A stretch of DNA of 64,000 nt from Citreicoccus inhibens (GCF_019039035.1 NZ_JAHNZT010000011.1:124001-188000); one strand, 5' to 3'; counted from the stretch's first letter, positions 37,715-47,792 are shown. The notes: generated by a model not told the origin, from the letters alone. Numbers and translations: made by a program.

Positions 37715-38902
37715 ATGTCCTGGAAGCTCTCTGTCCTGTGCGTGTTGCTGTCCTGTGTGGCCGTCGCAGCGGAGCCCTCGGTGCCCGCGACGGTGGTGAA
37801 GGAGGCGACGGGCGAGGCCGCCATCGTCGACGGCAACCGCGAGAAGGCCTTCACGGACGCACGCAACGCGGCGCTCCGCGAGGCCGTGGAGCAGGTGGCG
37901 GGAGTGCTGGTGTCCTCGGACACGCTCACCGCGAACAGTCAGTTGCTCAGCGACCGCGTCTTCACGAACAGCGCGGGCTACGTGCGCAAGTACGAAGTCC
38001 TGGGGCGCAAGGAGGAGGGCGGCGTGACGCGCGTCACGGTTCGCGCGGAGGTGGGGACCGCGGATCTCGACAAGGATCTCCAGGCCGCGCAGGCCCTGGT
38101 GCGCAGGCTCGGAGGCAGCAAGCTGCTCATCGTCTTGAGCGAGCAATCCATCAGCCCCGACAAGGTCATCACGAGCAGCTCGGTGTTGACCCAGGTGCTC
38201 ACCGAGACGTTCCGCAAGGATGGCTGGCGCATCATCGATCCCTCATTCGCGGCCGGGAAGCTGGAGGTGAGCTCGGGCGTCTCGCTGTCGACTCCGGACA
38301 AGAAGATCATCCAGGACCTGAGCGTGGCGGACTACGTCATCTCGGGGACGGTGACGTTCCGGCATGAAGGCGTGCAAGGCACCACGAAGGAGCTGGTGAA
38401 GGACGTTGGCTACTATCCGGTGGCGGGCGAGTGGGAGCTGGCGGTGTTCGCCACGGACTCGGGCACGCAGCTCGCGCGGCTGACGGACGCGTTCAACAGC
38501 GGGAACGCGAGCACGGGACAGGCGCCCGTGACGTCGTATGAGCGGACGTCGTTCAACATCGCCAAGGTGCGCGGCGCCAAGATTGTCGCCGAGGTGCGCA
38601 AGGCGGTGTTGGAGCACCTCGCGCAGGCCGAGCAGAACGGGAACGTGGTGGCGATGACGGTGGTGGGGCTGTCCGACTACGCCGCGGTGCGCGCCTTCCA
38701 GAAGGTCCTGACGCAATCGGTTCAGGGGGTGCGCGACGTCAAGGCGGGCGAGTTCGCCGAGGGCAAGGCGCGCTTTGATGTGACGTATGTCGGCGGAACC
38801 GACGCGCTGGCGGAGAGCCTGGGCGCGACGACGTATCAGAAGCGGAAGGTGCGGGTGACGGCGGTGAGTGGCAATCGAGTCGAGCTGACCGTGGCGCGAT
38901 GA
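37715..38902 (+). CDS. Exported protein with FlgT N-terminal-like domain
   Basis: A 395-residue protein with a signal peptide (LSVLCVLLSCVAVAA). Residues ~25-120 (VKEATGEAAIVDGNREKAF, ARNAALREAVEQVAGVLVSS) match the FlgT N-terminal domain; the rest resembles the FlgT middle and C-terminal alpha/beta folds (KLLIVLSEQ, VADYVISGTV). FlgT forms the H-ring of polar sodium-driven flagella, but myxobacteria glide and have no flagella. So the domain must serve another envelope structure. It starts 19 bases after the LPP20-like gene and overlaps the PEGA gene by four. Confidence 0.78.
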   Translation: MSWKLSVLCVLLSCVAVAAEPSVPATVVKEATGEAAIVDGNREKAFTDARNAALREAVEQVAGVLVSSDTLTANSQLLSDRVFTNSAGYVRKYEVLGRKEEGGVTRVTVRAEVGTADLDKDLQAAQALVRRLGGSKLLIVLSEQSISPDKVITSSSVLTQVLTETFRKDGWRIIDPSFAAGKLEVSSGVSLSTPDKKIIQDLSVADYVISGTVTFRHEGVQGTTKELVKDVGYYPVAGEWELAVFATDSGTQLARLTDAFNSGNASTGQAPVTSYERTSFNIAKVRGAKIVAEVRKAVLEHLAQAEQNGNVVAMTVVGLSDYAAVRAFQKVLTQSVQGVRDVKAGEFAEGKARFDVTYVGGTDALAESLGATTYQKRKVRVTAVSGNRVELTVAR

Positions 38903-39264
38903 GGCTCGTGCTTTGGATGGCAGTGGCGGTCTGGACAGGCTGCGCGTCGAGCCAGCCCGAGCCGGCGACGATGGCTCGGGCGCGCGAGTTGATGCGCACG
39001 GCGGGCACTCCGCGCGGTGACCTGGTGCTGCGGTGTGACCCCTCCGACGCCGAGGTCTCGTTGGATGGTGTGCCGCAGGGAATGTGCCGCGACTTCGCGG
39101 GCTCGCCACGAGGGCTCGGCGTGGGCGAGGGACTCCACCAGATCGACGTGCGCAAGCAGGGCTTCTGGCCGTACACGACCTACTACGAGGCGAGTGGCGC
39201 GCGCGCGACGCTGCACATCCAGCTGCGCGCCTCGGGCACGCCCAGCGGGGGAGGGACGCCGTGA
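38899..39264 (+). CDS. PEGA-domain lipoprotein
   Basis: A 121-residue lipoprotein (lipobox VWTGCASS). After ~35 residues it has a PEGA-like beta module: LVLRCDPSDAEVSLDGVPQG, LGVGEGLHQIDVRKQGFWPY. PEGA domains are surface or periplasmic and often bind glycan. ATGA overlaps the previous stop and its own stop overlaps the next GTG, so translation is coupled along the operon. Confidence 0.75.
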   Translation: MRLVLWMAVAVWTGCASSQPEPATMARARELMRTAGTPRGDLVLRCDPSDAEVSLDGVPQGMCRDFAGSPRGLGVGEGLHQIDVRKQGFWPYTTYYEASGARATLHIQLRASGTPSGGGTP

Positions 39265-40037
39265 CGCGACAGCGCGGAGGATGGCTTCATTTCGCTCGGT
39301 ACTTCCTGCTCGCCGCGCTGATTCCAAGCGGGGCCTTCGCGGCCATCGGTCGCGTGGAGGTGCTGGAGGGCACGGCCTCGCGCGCGCCGGAGCAAGGTGC
39401 CGCGCAGTCGCTGCGCGTGGGCTCGGACATCGAGGTGCGGGACACGCTGGAGGTGGGCGCCGCGTCGAACCTTAAGCTCGTGTTGAACGATGGCAGCGTG
39501 CTGATGCTCGCGGAGCGCAGCCGGTTGTTCATCAGCGACGCGGACTTCGAGGGCCAGGAGCGCAAGGGCTTCGTCGCCAGGCTCGGCCTGGGCAAGGTGT
39601 GGGCGAGTGTGAAGAAGGCGTTGGCGGGCTCTTCCGCCAGGTTCGAGGTGGAGACGGACCGCGCGGTGGCGGGCGTGCGCGGCACGATGTTCCGAGTGGA
39701 CGCCGCGGCGCCGACGGTCGCGGGCGCGCTGTCTCCCTCGACGCTGGTGCAGGTGTCGGAGGGCCAGGTGCAGGTCTCGGCGCGCGTGCGCAAGGCCGCG
39801 GGGAAGGGCGGAGCCGCGCCTCCGAAGCCCGGGCCCTCGGGGCGTGTGCAGGTGGACGGTCCGCGCGAGGTCTCGCTCGAGGAGTGGGAGCAGGTCTTCA
39901 TCCAACTGCAGAAGGACCGACAAGTGCGGGTGGATGGCGACCTGGGCAAGGCCACGGTCGGCGCGTTGGACCACAAGGTGGCGAACGATGCGTTCGGGCA
40001 GTTCGTGAAGCGCAATCAGCCAGCGAAGGCGCCGTAG
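39261..40037 (+). CDS. FecR-domain exported protein
   Basis: A 258-residue protein starting at GTG 39261 in a GTGA overlap with the previous stop, with GGGGGAGGG just upstream. A signal peptide (FLLAALIPSGAFA) is followed by a FecR domain: VEVLEGTASRAPEQ, LVLNDGSVLMLAERSRLFI, VETDRAVAGVRGTMFRVD. Unlike classic FecR there is no N-terminal anti-sigma region, and no sigma factor or TonB receptor is nearby. So it is likely a structural or sensory periplasmic protein of the operon. A Lys/Pro-rich insert and an EWEQVFIQLQK helix precede the end. Confidence 0.82.
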   Translation: MTRQRGGWLHFARYFLLAALIPSGAFAAIGRVEVLEGTASRAPEQGAAQSLRVGSDIEVRDTLEVGAASNLKLVLNDGSVLMLAERSRLFISDADFEGQERKGFVARLGLGKVWASVKKALAGSSARFEVETDRAVAGVRGTMFRVDAAAPTVAGALSPSTLVQVSEGQVQVSARVRKAAGKGGAAPPKPGPSGRVQVDGPREVSLEEWEQVFIQLQKDRQVRVDGDLGKATVGALDHKVANDAFGQFVKRNQPAKAP

Positions 40038-40055
40038 GTCCTGGAGGAGGAAGTC

Positions 40056-41249
40056 ATCGCACGTCGCATCCCAGGCCGTGGCCGCGCCAGCAGTCCTCGG
40101 GTGGAGCCCAAGCCCGCTCCCGCCCCCGAGCCCCTCCTGCACCTCGTGGAGTCCGAGTCCCTGCCCGAAGCCGAGGGACGTCGCATCGACTTCATCTGGT
40201 CCGCGGGGATGGTGGGCTCGTTGGGGTGGGTGTTCGCGCTGCTGTCCGTCTTCGGCGGCGTGGCGGTGCCGGTGTTGCTCGCGCTGACGGGCGCGTATGT
40301 CCTCAACCCGCTCGTGACGGCGCTCGAGCGACGAGGGCTGCGGCGCGCGCTGGGAACCACGTGCGTCTTCGTCGCGGGATTGCTCTTGTGGGTGGGGGCG
40401 ATGCTCTACCTCGTGCCGGTGTTCCGCGACGAAGCGGCCAAGCTGCCCGAGTTCTTCCGGCGCGCGAGCATCGAGGTCGTGCCACGCATCGAGGCGCTCC
40501 TCGGTGTCTCCTTGCCCGAACTCGTGAGCCGCCGCGCGGCGGAGATGGGCGAGAAGGCCTCGGAGCTGCTCCAGAGCGCGGGCCCCACCGCGGCGCGCTT
40601 GGTGGCGAGCTTCGCTGGCAACACGGCGCGCTTCGTGGCCACTTTGTTGGGGCTCGCGGTGGTGCCAGTGCTCGCCTTCTTCTTCCTCAAGGACTACCCG
40701 GCGCTCGTTGAGCGGGTGCAGGCGCTGCTGCCGCGTCGAGCCGTGACGCTGGTGAGCGGCCGATTCCGCGAAGTGGATGAGGTGCTGTCCGCGTTCGTGC
40801 GAGGCCAGCTTACGGTCGGAGCCATCCTGTCGGTGCTGTATGTGACGGGGTTGTCGGTGGCGCGCATCGACCTCGCCATCGTGATTGGTGTGCTCGCTGG
40901 CTTCGGCAACATGGTGCCGTATCTGGGGACGGGCATCGGCGTGGTGCTGTCGCTGCTGGGCGTCCTGTTGTCGTGGCAGGGCCCGTGGCAGTTCGCCGTG
41001 GTAGCGGCCACGTTCATCGTCGCGCAAGCCGCCGAGGGGCTCGTCATCACCCCGCGCGTGGTGGGCGAGAAAGTCGGGCTGGCCCCTGTCGCGGTCATTA
41101 TCGCGGTGCTCGCCTTCGGTGAGCTGTTTGGCTTCGTGGGCATCCTCCTCGCGGTGCCCGCCAGCGCCATCCTGAAGGTGGTGCTGCGCGTGGTCATCCA
41201 GCGCTATCGCAAGACGGCGCTGTACCTGGGCGAGGCGCGAAGCCCGTGA
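40056..41249 (+). CDS. AI-2E/PerM family permease, apparent ATC start
   Basis: A 397-residue membrane protein with eight or so helices. Conserved motifs include VPVLLALTGAYVLNPLVTAL, VVPVLAFFFLKDYPALVE, RGQLTVGAILSVLYVTGL and GFGNMVPYLGTGIGVVLSLL. The family exports or transports small molecules and ions; AI-2 transport is established for only some members. The frame opens at ATC 40056, five bases after a perfect GGAGGAGG; the first usual start in frame, GTG 40101, has no Shine-Dalgarno. The ATC start is inference, but the ribosome site favours it. The stop overlaps the next ATG (TGATG). Confidence 0.8.
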   Translation: MARRIPGRGRASSPRVEPKPAPAPEPLLHLVESESLPEAEGRRIDFIWSAGMVGSLGWVFALLSVFGGVAVPVLLALTGAYVLNPLVTALERRGLRRALGTTCVFVAGLLLWVGAMLYLVPVFRDEAAKLPEFFRRASIEVVPRIEALLGVSLPELVSRRAAEMGEKASELLQSAGPTAARLVASFAGNTARFVATLLGLAVVPVLAFFFLKDYPALVERVQALLPRRAVTLVSGRFREVDEVLSAFVRGQLTVGAILSVLYVTGLSVARIDLAIVIGVLAGFGNMVPYLGTGIGVVLSLLGVLLSWQGPWQFAVVAATFIVAQAAEGLVITPRVVGEKVGLAPVAVIIAVLAFGELFGFVGILLAVPASAILKVVLRVVIQRYRKTALYLGEARSP

Positions 41250-42106
41250 TGCCCGCGGCGTTGGTGGTGGCGGCGATGCTCGCGCAGTCACCGGGTCCTC
41301 GGGCCTTGGCGTTGTCGGGATACCGCCTGCACCTGCGCGTCAGCGAGTCCGTGGCTCCTGAGCGGCTGCGGGCGCTGGCCGCCAGTGGAACGGTGCTCTG
41401 GCTGCGCACGCGCTCGAACATGCTGCGGGACTCGACGATGGACGCCGTGGCGCGCTTCCCCGAGGCCTACATCGAGCTGCGCCCGCCGCTGCGGGATGCC
41501 CAAGTCCAGCAGTTCCGCCACGCGCCTCGGGCGGGTGTGTGGCTGGACGCCGCGGTGGCCACAGGGGATTGGTATCGGCTGGGGCCTCGCCCGGTGGCCG
41601 TGGACATCCGAGGCGGTCTGGAGACGGAGCAAGCCACTCGAATCGCCGCGCTGCGCCCGAAGCGGGTGACCTGGATGCCCCGGACCCGCGAGGAGGCGAC
41701 GCTGGCGGCCTGGGGAGAGCTGGTCTGGCTCCCAGGGGTGAAGGTGGTGGATCTCTCGCAGGTCGTCGGACCGAAGGGGCCCCCTGAAGCCGCGCTTGTT
41801 GCACCCGAGGCCGCGCGAACAGCCGCTTCACCCGTCCCCGCGGAGTGGTGGGCTGGGCTGCGTGGCGCCTGGGCGAAGGTCGCATGGTTGGAGGGGCAGG
41901 GGGCCGCGAGACCGCCCCCGAGCTGGGGCCTGGGCAGGCGCGTGCGTGTCCAGGGGCTCCCGGATGACGAGGCGCTGGTCGCGCTGTTCAGTCAGACGCC
42001 GGGCGTGGAGCTGGAGCTGGACGTCAGTGACGACGCGCAGTCTTTGGAGACGGCCCGAGCCTGGGTCGAGCGGCTCGAGGCCGCGGTGCGTGGAGGCGCG
42101 CGGTGA
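41249..42106 (+). CDS. Protein of unknown function, exported?
   Basis: A 285-residue protein beginning PAALVVAAMLAQ, perhaps a short signal peptide. It contains alternating beta-alpha units (GYRLHLRVSESVAPERLRAL, TVLWLRTRSNML, PEAYIELRPPL, KRVTWMPRTREE), which might form a barrel or sandwich. A GTG at 41246 is an alternative start. It overlaps the permease stop and its own stop overlaps the glycosylase start, so it is co-translated with both. I do not recognise the family. Confidence 0.7.
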   Translation: MPAALVVAAMLAQSPGPRALALSGYRLHLRVSESVAPERLRALAASGTVLWLRTRSNMLRDSTMDAVARFPEAYIELRPPLRDAQVQQFRHAPRAGVWLDAAVATGDWYRLGPRPVAVDIRGGLETEQATRIAALRPKRVTWMPRTREEATLAAWGELVWLPGVKVVDLSQVVGPKGPPEAALVAPEAARTAASPVPAEWWAGLRGAWAKVAWLEGQGAARPPPSWGLGRRVRVQGLPDDEALVALFSQTPGVELELDVSDDAQSLETARAWVERLEAAVRGGAR

Positions 42107-42789
42107 CGAAGTGGGAGCGGTTGCAGCAGGACATCGTGGAGTGCCGGGCCTGTCCTCGCCTCGTGGAGTGGCGCGAGGAGGTGGCCCGGGTGAAGCGACG
42201 GGCCTACCGGGACTGGACCTACTGGGGGCGCCCCGTGCCGGGGTTTGGAGATCCGCGGGCTCGGCTGGTCCTGGTGGGGTTGGCGCCGGCGGCGCATGGG
42301 GCGAACCGGACAGGGCGGATGTTCACGGGCGACCGCTCCGGGGACTTCCTCTTCGCGGGTCTTCACCGCGCGGGCTTCGCGAACCAGCCGCACAGTGAGC
42401 ATCGCGACGATGGGCTTCAGTTGAAGGATGCGTTCATCGTCGCCGCGGGGCGGTGTGCGCCCCCGGACAACAAGCCCGAGCCCGAGGAACTGGCCCGCTG
42501 CGCTCCGTTCCTGGACCGGGAGCTGGCGCTACTGCCCGCCCGGGTGTTCCTCGCGCTGGGGGCCATTGGCTGGAACGCCGCGCTGGTGGCGCTGGCTCGG
42601 ACCGGCGTCGTGATTCCCTCGCCGCGGCCCACCTTCGGCCACGGCGCCGAGCTGCCCCTGCCAGGCGGGCGGACGCTGGTGGGCTGCTACCACGTCAGTC
42701 AGCAGAACACGCAGACGGGGCGGCTCACCCCGGCCATGTTCGACGTGGTGATGGCCCGCGTTCACGCCTTGTTGGCGGGCGGAGCGTGA
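42103..42789 (+). CDS. 4Fe-4S uracil-DNA glycosylase, family 5 (UDGb)
   Basis: A 228-residue DNA repair enzyme. The motif GLAPAAHGANRTGR marks family 5, and the distal motif GCYHVSQQNTQTGR is present. Cys14, Cys17 (CRACPRL) and two further Cys 15 residues apart (GRCAPP, ARCAPF) provide the Fe-S ligands. It removes uracil, and probably hypoxanthine, from DNA. The GTG at 42103 overlaps the previous stop (GTGA). The operon link to a permease and an unknown gene has no obvious meaning. Confidence 0.93.
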   Translation: MTKWERLQQDIVECRACPRLVEWREEVARVKRRAYRDWTYWGRPVPGFGDPRARLVLVGLAPAAHGANRTGRMFTGDRSGDFLFAGLHRAGFANQPHSEHRDDGLQLKDAFIVAAGRCAPPDNKPEPEELARCAPFLDRELALLPARVFLALGAIGWNAALVALARTGVVIPSPRPTFGHGAELPLPGGRTLVGCYHVSQQNTQTGRLTPAMFDVVMARVHALLAGGA

Positions 42790-42841
42790 GGTGCGTTGGG
42801 GGCGCCACGAAAGAAGAGTGCAGGCGCGTGTCGGTGTTCTC

Positions 42842-42871
42842 TTGACAGGTGAGGGAGCCCACTGCTATTCC
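42842..42871 (+). promoter_or_regulatory. Promoter of tRNA-Val
   Basis: A perfect TTGACA at 42842-42847 and TATTCC at 42866-42871, 18 bases apart, 19 bases before the tRNA. Confidence 0.75.
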
Positions 42872-42890
42872 CCGCGCACCTCAGCACCAC

Positions 42891-42962
<72 letters not shown>

Positions 42963-43038
42963 ACACAGTAAGCGTTCAAACAGCGGGCGGCATGGCTTCC
43001 ACAAGCCTGCCGCCCGCGGCATTTCCGAGGTCTCGCTC

Positions 43039-44967
43039 ATGTCCGAAATGATCACGGTGACGCTCCCCGATGGCAGCCAGAAGCAGACGGCCCGGGGAAC
43101 CACCATCGGCGATTTCGTGCGGGAGGGCATCGGGGCCGGGTTGGCCAAGGCAGCGCTCTTCGCGCGGGCGAACGGTCAGGACATGGACATGTCCCGTCCG
43201 CTCACCGAGGACGTGAAGCTCCAGATCTTCACCTCCAAGAGCCCGGAGGGACTGGACCTCATCCGGCATGACGCGGCCCACGTGGTGGCCAGCGCCGTGC
43301 AACGCCTCTTCCCCGGGACGCAGGTCACCATCGGCCCGTCGACGGAGGAGGGCTTCTACTATGACTTCTTCCGCGAGAAGCCCTTCACGCCGGAGGACCT
43401 GGAGAAGATCGAGGCCGAGGCAAACGCGCTCCTGAAGAAGGACGAGGCGTTTGTCCGCACCGAGATCTCCATGGAGGACGCCGTTCGCCTCTTCGAGCAG
43501 AAGGGCGAGACCTTCAAGGTCGAGATCGTCAAGGACATCGCCGCCAAGGGCGCCAAGACGCTCACGCTCTACACCCACGGTGACTGGGTGGACTTCTGCC
43601 TGGGGCCCCACGCTCCGAGCACCGGGAAGATCGGCGTCATCAAGATCCTCTCGTCCAGTGGCGCGTACTGGCGCGGCGATCACCGCAACCCGATGCTCCA
43701 GCGCATCTACGGCACGGCCTTCTTCGACAAGAAGGCCCTGCAGGAGTACGTGACGCGCATCGAGGAGTCAAAGAAGCGCGACCACCGCAAGCTGGGCAAG
43801 GAGCTGGATCTCTTCCACTTCCACCCGTACGCGCCGGGCGCCGCCTTCTGGACCCCGAAGGGCACCGCGCTCTATCAGACGTTGTCCGACTGGATGCGCG
43901 GTCTGACGGCGGGTGACGGCTACGTGGAGATCAAGACGCCCCTGATGTTCAACAAGGGGCTCTGGGAGACCAGCGGGCACTGGGGCAAGTACAAGGAGAA
44001 CATGTTCCTCGTGCTCGACAACGAGACGGGGGAGCACGACTTCTCGCTCAAGCCGATGAACTGCCCGTCGCACCACCTGTATTTCGGCTTCAAGCGGCAC
44101 AGCTACCGCGACCTCCCCCTTCGGCTCCACACGCAGGACGTGCTGCACCGGAACGAGGCGGCGGGTTCGCTCGGTGGACTCACCCGCGTGCGCCAGTTCG
44201 CCCAGGACGACGCCCACATCTACTGCATGGAGAGCCAGATCACCGACGAGGTGCGGCGCTTCGTGAAGCTGCTGGACCGCGTCTACAAGGCGGTGGGACT
44301 CACCTATACGGTGAAGCTGTCCACGCGTCCCGAGCAGCGCCTCGGAGATGACTCGCTCTGGGATCGCGCCGAGGGCGGCCTGAAGACGGCGCTGGAGTCG
44401 CTGGGCCTGGCATACGAGCTGGCCCCTGGGGATGGCGCCTTCTACGGTCCGAAGATCGACTTCGCGGTGTCGGACAGCATCGGGCGCCGCTGGCAGCTCG
44501 GCACCATGCAGCTGGACTACCTGGCGCCCGAGCGCTTCGACCTGAACTACATCGGCGAGGACAACGCCGAGCACCGGCCGGTCGTCCTCCACCGGGCGAT
44601 CTTCGGCTCGTTCGAGCGCTTCACCGCCATCCTGATCGAGCATTTCGCGGGCGCGTTCCCGGCCTGGCTGGCCCCGATCCAGGCGGTGCTCGTCACCGTG
44701 GCGGACCGCCAGCTCGACTACGCTCGGAAGGTTCGCGACGACCTCCGGGCCAAGGGCTACCGGGTGGAACTGGACGAGCGCGGCATGACGCTCAACGCGA
44801 AGATTCGCGAGGCGCAGATCCAGAAGGTGCCGTTCACCCTGGTGGTGGGTGACGCCGAGGTCGAGGCCGGGGGCGTGGCCCCGCGCCGCTATGGCGGAGA
44901 GGACCTCAAGAGCATGAAGCTCGCGGACTTCGAGGCGCTCCTGGCCAAGGAGGGCGCCCTCCCGTAA
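43039..44967 (+). CDS. thrS: Threonyl-tRNA synthetase
   Basis: A 642-residue class II synthetase: TGS domain (1-64, [12 protein letters not shown]), the SAD editing domain with HDAAHVV and later HGDWVDFC, the catalytic core (about 250-530) with [13 protein letters not shown] providing a zinc Cys, and a C-terminal anticodon domain. It charges tRNA-Thr and edits mischarged Ser. It starts at ATG 43039 with GAGG upstream. Next to infC, rpmI and rplT in the same orientation, a conserved arrangement. Confidence 0.97.
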   Translation: MSEMITVTLPDGSQKQTARGTTIGDFVREGIGAGLAKAALFARANGQDMDMSRPLTEDVKLQIFTSKSPEGLDLIRHDAAHVVASAVQRLFPGTQVTIGPSTEEGFYYDFFREKPFTPEDLEKIEAEANALLKKDEAFVRTEISMEDAVRLFEQKGETFKVEIVKDIAAKGAKTLTLYTHGDWVDFCLGPHAPSTGKIGVIKILSSSGAYWRGDHRNPMLQRIYGTAFFDKKALQEYVTRIEESKKRDHRKLGKELDLFHFHPYAPGAAFWTPKGTALYQTLSDWMRGLTAGDGYVEIKTPLMFNKGLWETSGHWGKYKENMFLVLDNETGEHDFSLKPMNCPSHHLYFGFKRHSYRDLPLRLHTQDVLHRNEAAGSLGGLTRVRQFAQDDAHIYCMESQITDEVRRFVKLLDRVYKAVGLTYTVKLSTRPEQRLGDDSLWDRAEGGLKTALESLGLAYELAPGDGAFYGPKIDFAVSDSIGRRWQLGTMQLDYLAPERFDLNYIGEDNAEHRPVVLHRAIFGSFERFTAILIEHFAGAFPAWLAPIQAVLVTVADRQLDYARKVRDDLRAKGYRVELDERGMTLNAKIREAQIQKVPFTLVVGDAEVEAGGVAPRRYGGEDLKSMKLADFEALLAKEGALP

Positions 44968-45005
44968 GGCGGGCGGCAGATCCGCTGGAGTCCTGCTGTC
45001 GGGCC

Positions 45006-45033
45006 TTGACTCCCTGTCGCACCTAAGTATGTT
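45006..45033 (+). promoter_or_regulatory. Promoter candidate for infC operon
   Basis: TTGACT (45006-45011) and TATGTT (45028-45033) with 16-base spacing, about 57 bases before the infC start. It would give a short structured leader. Confidence 0.6.
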
Positions 45034-45050
45034 GGCGCACTTTCGAGGGG

Positions 45051-45082
45051 GGGAGGCAGGCCCAACCTCCCGATTTCGGAGG
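45051..45082 (+). promoter_or_regulatory. infC leader with two exclusive hairpins
   Basis: CCTCCC at 45066-45071 can pair with GGGAGG at 45051-45056 or (its first five bases) with the Shine-Dalgarno GGAGG at 45078-45082. The two stems cannot coexist. The second hides the ribosome site seven bases before the ATC start. This could let IF-3 or L20 control translation; this is inference from base pairing only. Confidence 0.5.
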
Positions 45083-45090
45083 ATGTTCAC

Positions 45091-45816
<726 letters not shown>

Positions 45817-45911
45817 TGATACAGGCTGTCGGCTGCGGCTGAAGCCTTAGGCGCAACATGCCGGACGCCGCGATGCCGACGGCTTACTGAGTGGAAGGAA
45901 GGATTGGGACA

Positions 45912-46118
45912 ATGCCCAAGTTGAAGACCCGTAGCAGCGCGAAGAAGCGCTTCCAGGTGAAGAAGGGCGGCAAGGTCAAGTTTGGTAAGGCCTTCAGCAA
46001 GCACCTGTTCACCTTCTCCAAGACGCCCAAGTCGAAGCGCGGCAACCGTGGCACCAGCCACCTGCGCGACATGGACGCGAAGAAGGTCATCAAGGAGCTG
46101 TTCCCCTACGGGGCCTGA
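45912..46118 (+). CDS. rpmI: 50S ribosomal protein L35
   Basis: A 68-residue basic protein starting MPKLKTRSSAKKRF, typical of L35. The start is set by this motif; a GGAAGGA lies upstream. Second gene in infC-rpmI-rplT order. Confidence 0.97.
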   Translation: MPKLKTRSSAKKRFQVKKGGKVKFGKAFSKHLFTFSKTPKSKRGNRGTSHLRDMDAKKVIKELFPYGA

Positions 46119-46206
46119 GCAGTCGGGCCTGGATCATCCGTGAGTCCTGGAGGAGCGGCGAGAAGCCGGCGCCCGGGACCGCCACTGAAGCAGTCAGGAG
46201 TGTGTC

Positions 46207-46554
46207 ATGCGCGTCAAGAAGGGTTTCAAGGCTCGTCGCCGTCGTAATCGGATTCTGAAGCTGGCCAAGGGTTACCGCGGCCGCCGGAAGAACTGCTACA
46301 AGCGCGCCAACCAGGCGGTCGAGCGCGCTCTGGACTACGCTGCTCGCGACCGCGCGGCCCGCAAGCGGAACTTCCGCTCGCTGTGGATCGTTCGCATCAA
46401 CGCGGCGGCCCGCACCGTGGGCATGTCCTACTCGAAGCTGATCGCCGGGCTCGCCAAGGCGCAGGTCGCGCTGGACCGCAAGGTCCTGTCCGACATGGCC
46501 ATCGCGGATCCCGCGGGCTTTGCGGCCGTCGCCAACATCGCGAAGGCGGCCTGA
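46207..46554 (+). CDS. rplT: 50S ribosomal protein L20
   Basis: A 115-residue basic protein: [54 protein letters not shown] lies six bases before the ATG. It binds 23S rRNA early in assembly and in many bacteria represses its own operon. It ends before an intrinsic terminator. Confidence 0.97.
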   Translation: MRVKKGFKARRRRNRILKLAKGYRGRRKNCYKRANQAVERALDYAARDRAARKRNFRSLWIVRINAAARTVGMSYSKLIAGLAKAQVALDRKVLSDMAIADPAGFAAVANIAKAA

Positions 46555-46593
46555 TACACGTCCGGCTCGGAAGCCGGCGACCAGAACACGCGA

Positions 46594-46661
46594 GGGCGGC
46601 CGAAAGGTTGCCCCGCTGGACGAAACGGGCTGCCTCCGGTGACGGGGCGGCCCTTTTTTTT
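46594..46661 (+). terminator. Terminator/possible attenuator between rplT and pheS
   Basis: A first hairpin GGGCGGCC-GAAA-GGTTGCCC (46594-46613) is followed by GGGCTGCC (46627-46634) paired with GGCGGCCC (46646-46653) and T8 (46654-46661). An alternative stem joins 46606-46615 with 46643-46652, so competing folds exist. It ends the ribosomal transcript, and the competing folds could attenuate pheST. No leader peptide rich in Phe codons was seen. Confidence 0.8.
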
Positions 46662-46712
46662 GCCCGGCGCCCAGGGGCGCACGGAGCGTGAAACGGAAGG
46701 CGGAAGAGGACC

Positions 46713-47762
46713 ATGCGAGACCGGTTGCAGGCGCTGGCGGACGCGGCCCGGCAGGAGATTGCCGGCGCCTCGGAGCTGCCCGCGGTGGAAGCGCTGCGGA
46801 TTCGCTACCTGGGCAAGAAGGGTGAGCTGTCCAGTGTCCTGGGCGGGATGGGCAAGCTGCCTCCCGATGAGCGGCGCGCGCTGGGGGAGATCGCCAACAG
46901 CGTGAAGGCGGAGCTGGAGCAGCTCCTGGCGGATGCCACGCGCCGGGCCGAGGAGGCCGCGCTGGAGGCGCAGCTCAAGGGCCCGAAGCTGGACGTGACG
47001 CTGCCGGGGCGTGGCGTGGTGCCGGGGAGTCGGCACCCGGTGTCTCGGACGATGGAGGACATTGTCCGGACGTTCGCGCGGCTGGGGTTCGAGGTGGCGG
47101 TGGGTCCGGAGATTGAACTGGACTACTTCAACTTCGAGGCGCTGAACCTGCCCAAGGATCATCCCGCGCGCGACATGCAGGACACGTTCTACGTGGACGA
47201 GTCCACGCTGGGGCATGCGCGCAAGGCGGACAGCCCGTCGCTCTTGCGCACGCATACGTCTCCGGTCCAGGTGCGGCACATGCTGGCGAAGAAGCCGCCG
47301 GTGCGCGCGGTGATGCCGGGGCGCGTGTACCGCCGTGACTCGGACATCACGCACACGCCGATGTTCCACCAGGTGGAAGGGCTGCTGGTGGACAAGGACG
47401 TGAGCTTCGCGGAGCTGAAGGGCACGCTGGCCGCGTTCGTGCGCGCGTTCTTCGGCGCGGACACGCGCACGCGCTTCCGCCCCTCGTTCTTCCCGTTCAC
47501 CGAGCCGTCGGCCGAGGTGGACATCTCCTGCACGTCGTGTGGCGGCAAGGGCTGCCGCATCTGCAAGCAGACGGGGTGGTTGGAGGTACTGGGGAGCGGG
47601 ATGGTGCATCCCAACGTGTTCACCGCGGCGGGCTATGACCCGGGCGAGGTGACGGGCTACGCGTTCGGCATGGGCGTGGAGCGCATCGCGATGCTGCGCT
47701 ACCGCATCGACGACCTGCGGATGATGTTCGAGAACGACGCGCGCTTCCTCGAGCAGTTCTGA
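46713..47762 (+). CDS. pheS: Phenylalanyl-tRNA synthetase alpha subunit
   Basis: A 349-residue class II catalytic subunit. An N-terminal coiled coil binds tRNA (to ~85). Motif 2 region has [20 protein letters not shown], motif 3 [14 protein letters not shown] Cys cluster ([19 protein letters not shown]) is the usual PheS insertion. It pairs with pheT, 30 bases downstream, as an alpha2beta2 enzyme. Confidence 0.97.
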   Translation: MRDRLQALADAARQEIAGASELPAVEALRIRYLGKKGELSSVLGGMGKLPPDERRALGEIANSVKAELEQLLADATRRAEEAALEAQLKGPKLDVTLPGRGVVPGSRHPVSRTMEDIVRTFARLGFEVAVGPEIELDYFNFEALNLPKDHPARDMQDTFYVDESTLGHARKADSPSLLRTHTSPVQVRHMLAKKPPVRAVMPGRVYRRDSDITHTPMFHQVEGLLVDKDVSFAELKGTLAAFVRAFFGADTRTRFRPSFFPFTEPSAEVDISCTSCGGKGCRICKQTGWLEVLGSGMVHPNVFTAAGYDPGEVTGYAFGMGVERIAMLRYRIDDLRMMFENDARFLEQF

Positions 47763-47792
47763 TTCCAGCCTGGTGAGCAAGAAGGTGGACCT

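Noticed and set aside
37715-38902. Evidence for a flagellar system from the FlgT-like domain
   Set aside because: No other flagellar gene is in the window and the organism type glides; the domain alone is not enough.
46555-46712. T-box or Phe leader peptide before pheS
   Set aside because: No T-box sequence and no short frame rich in TTC/TTT codons was found.
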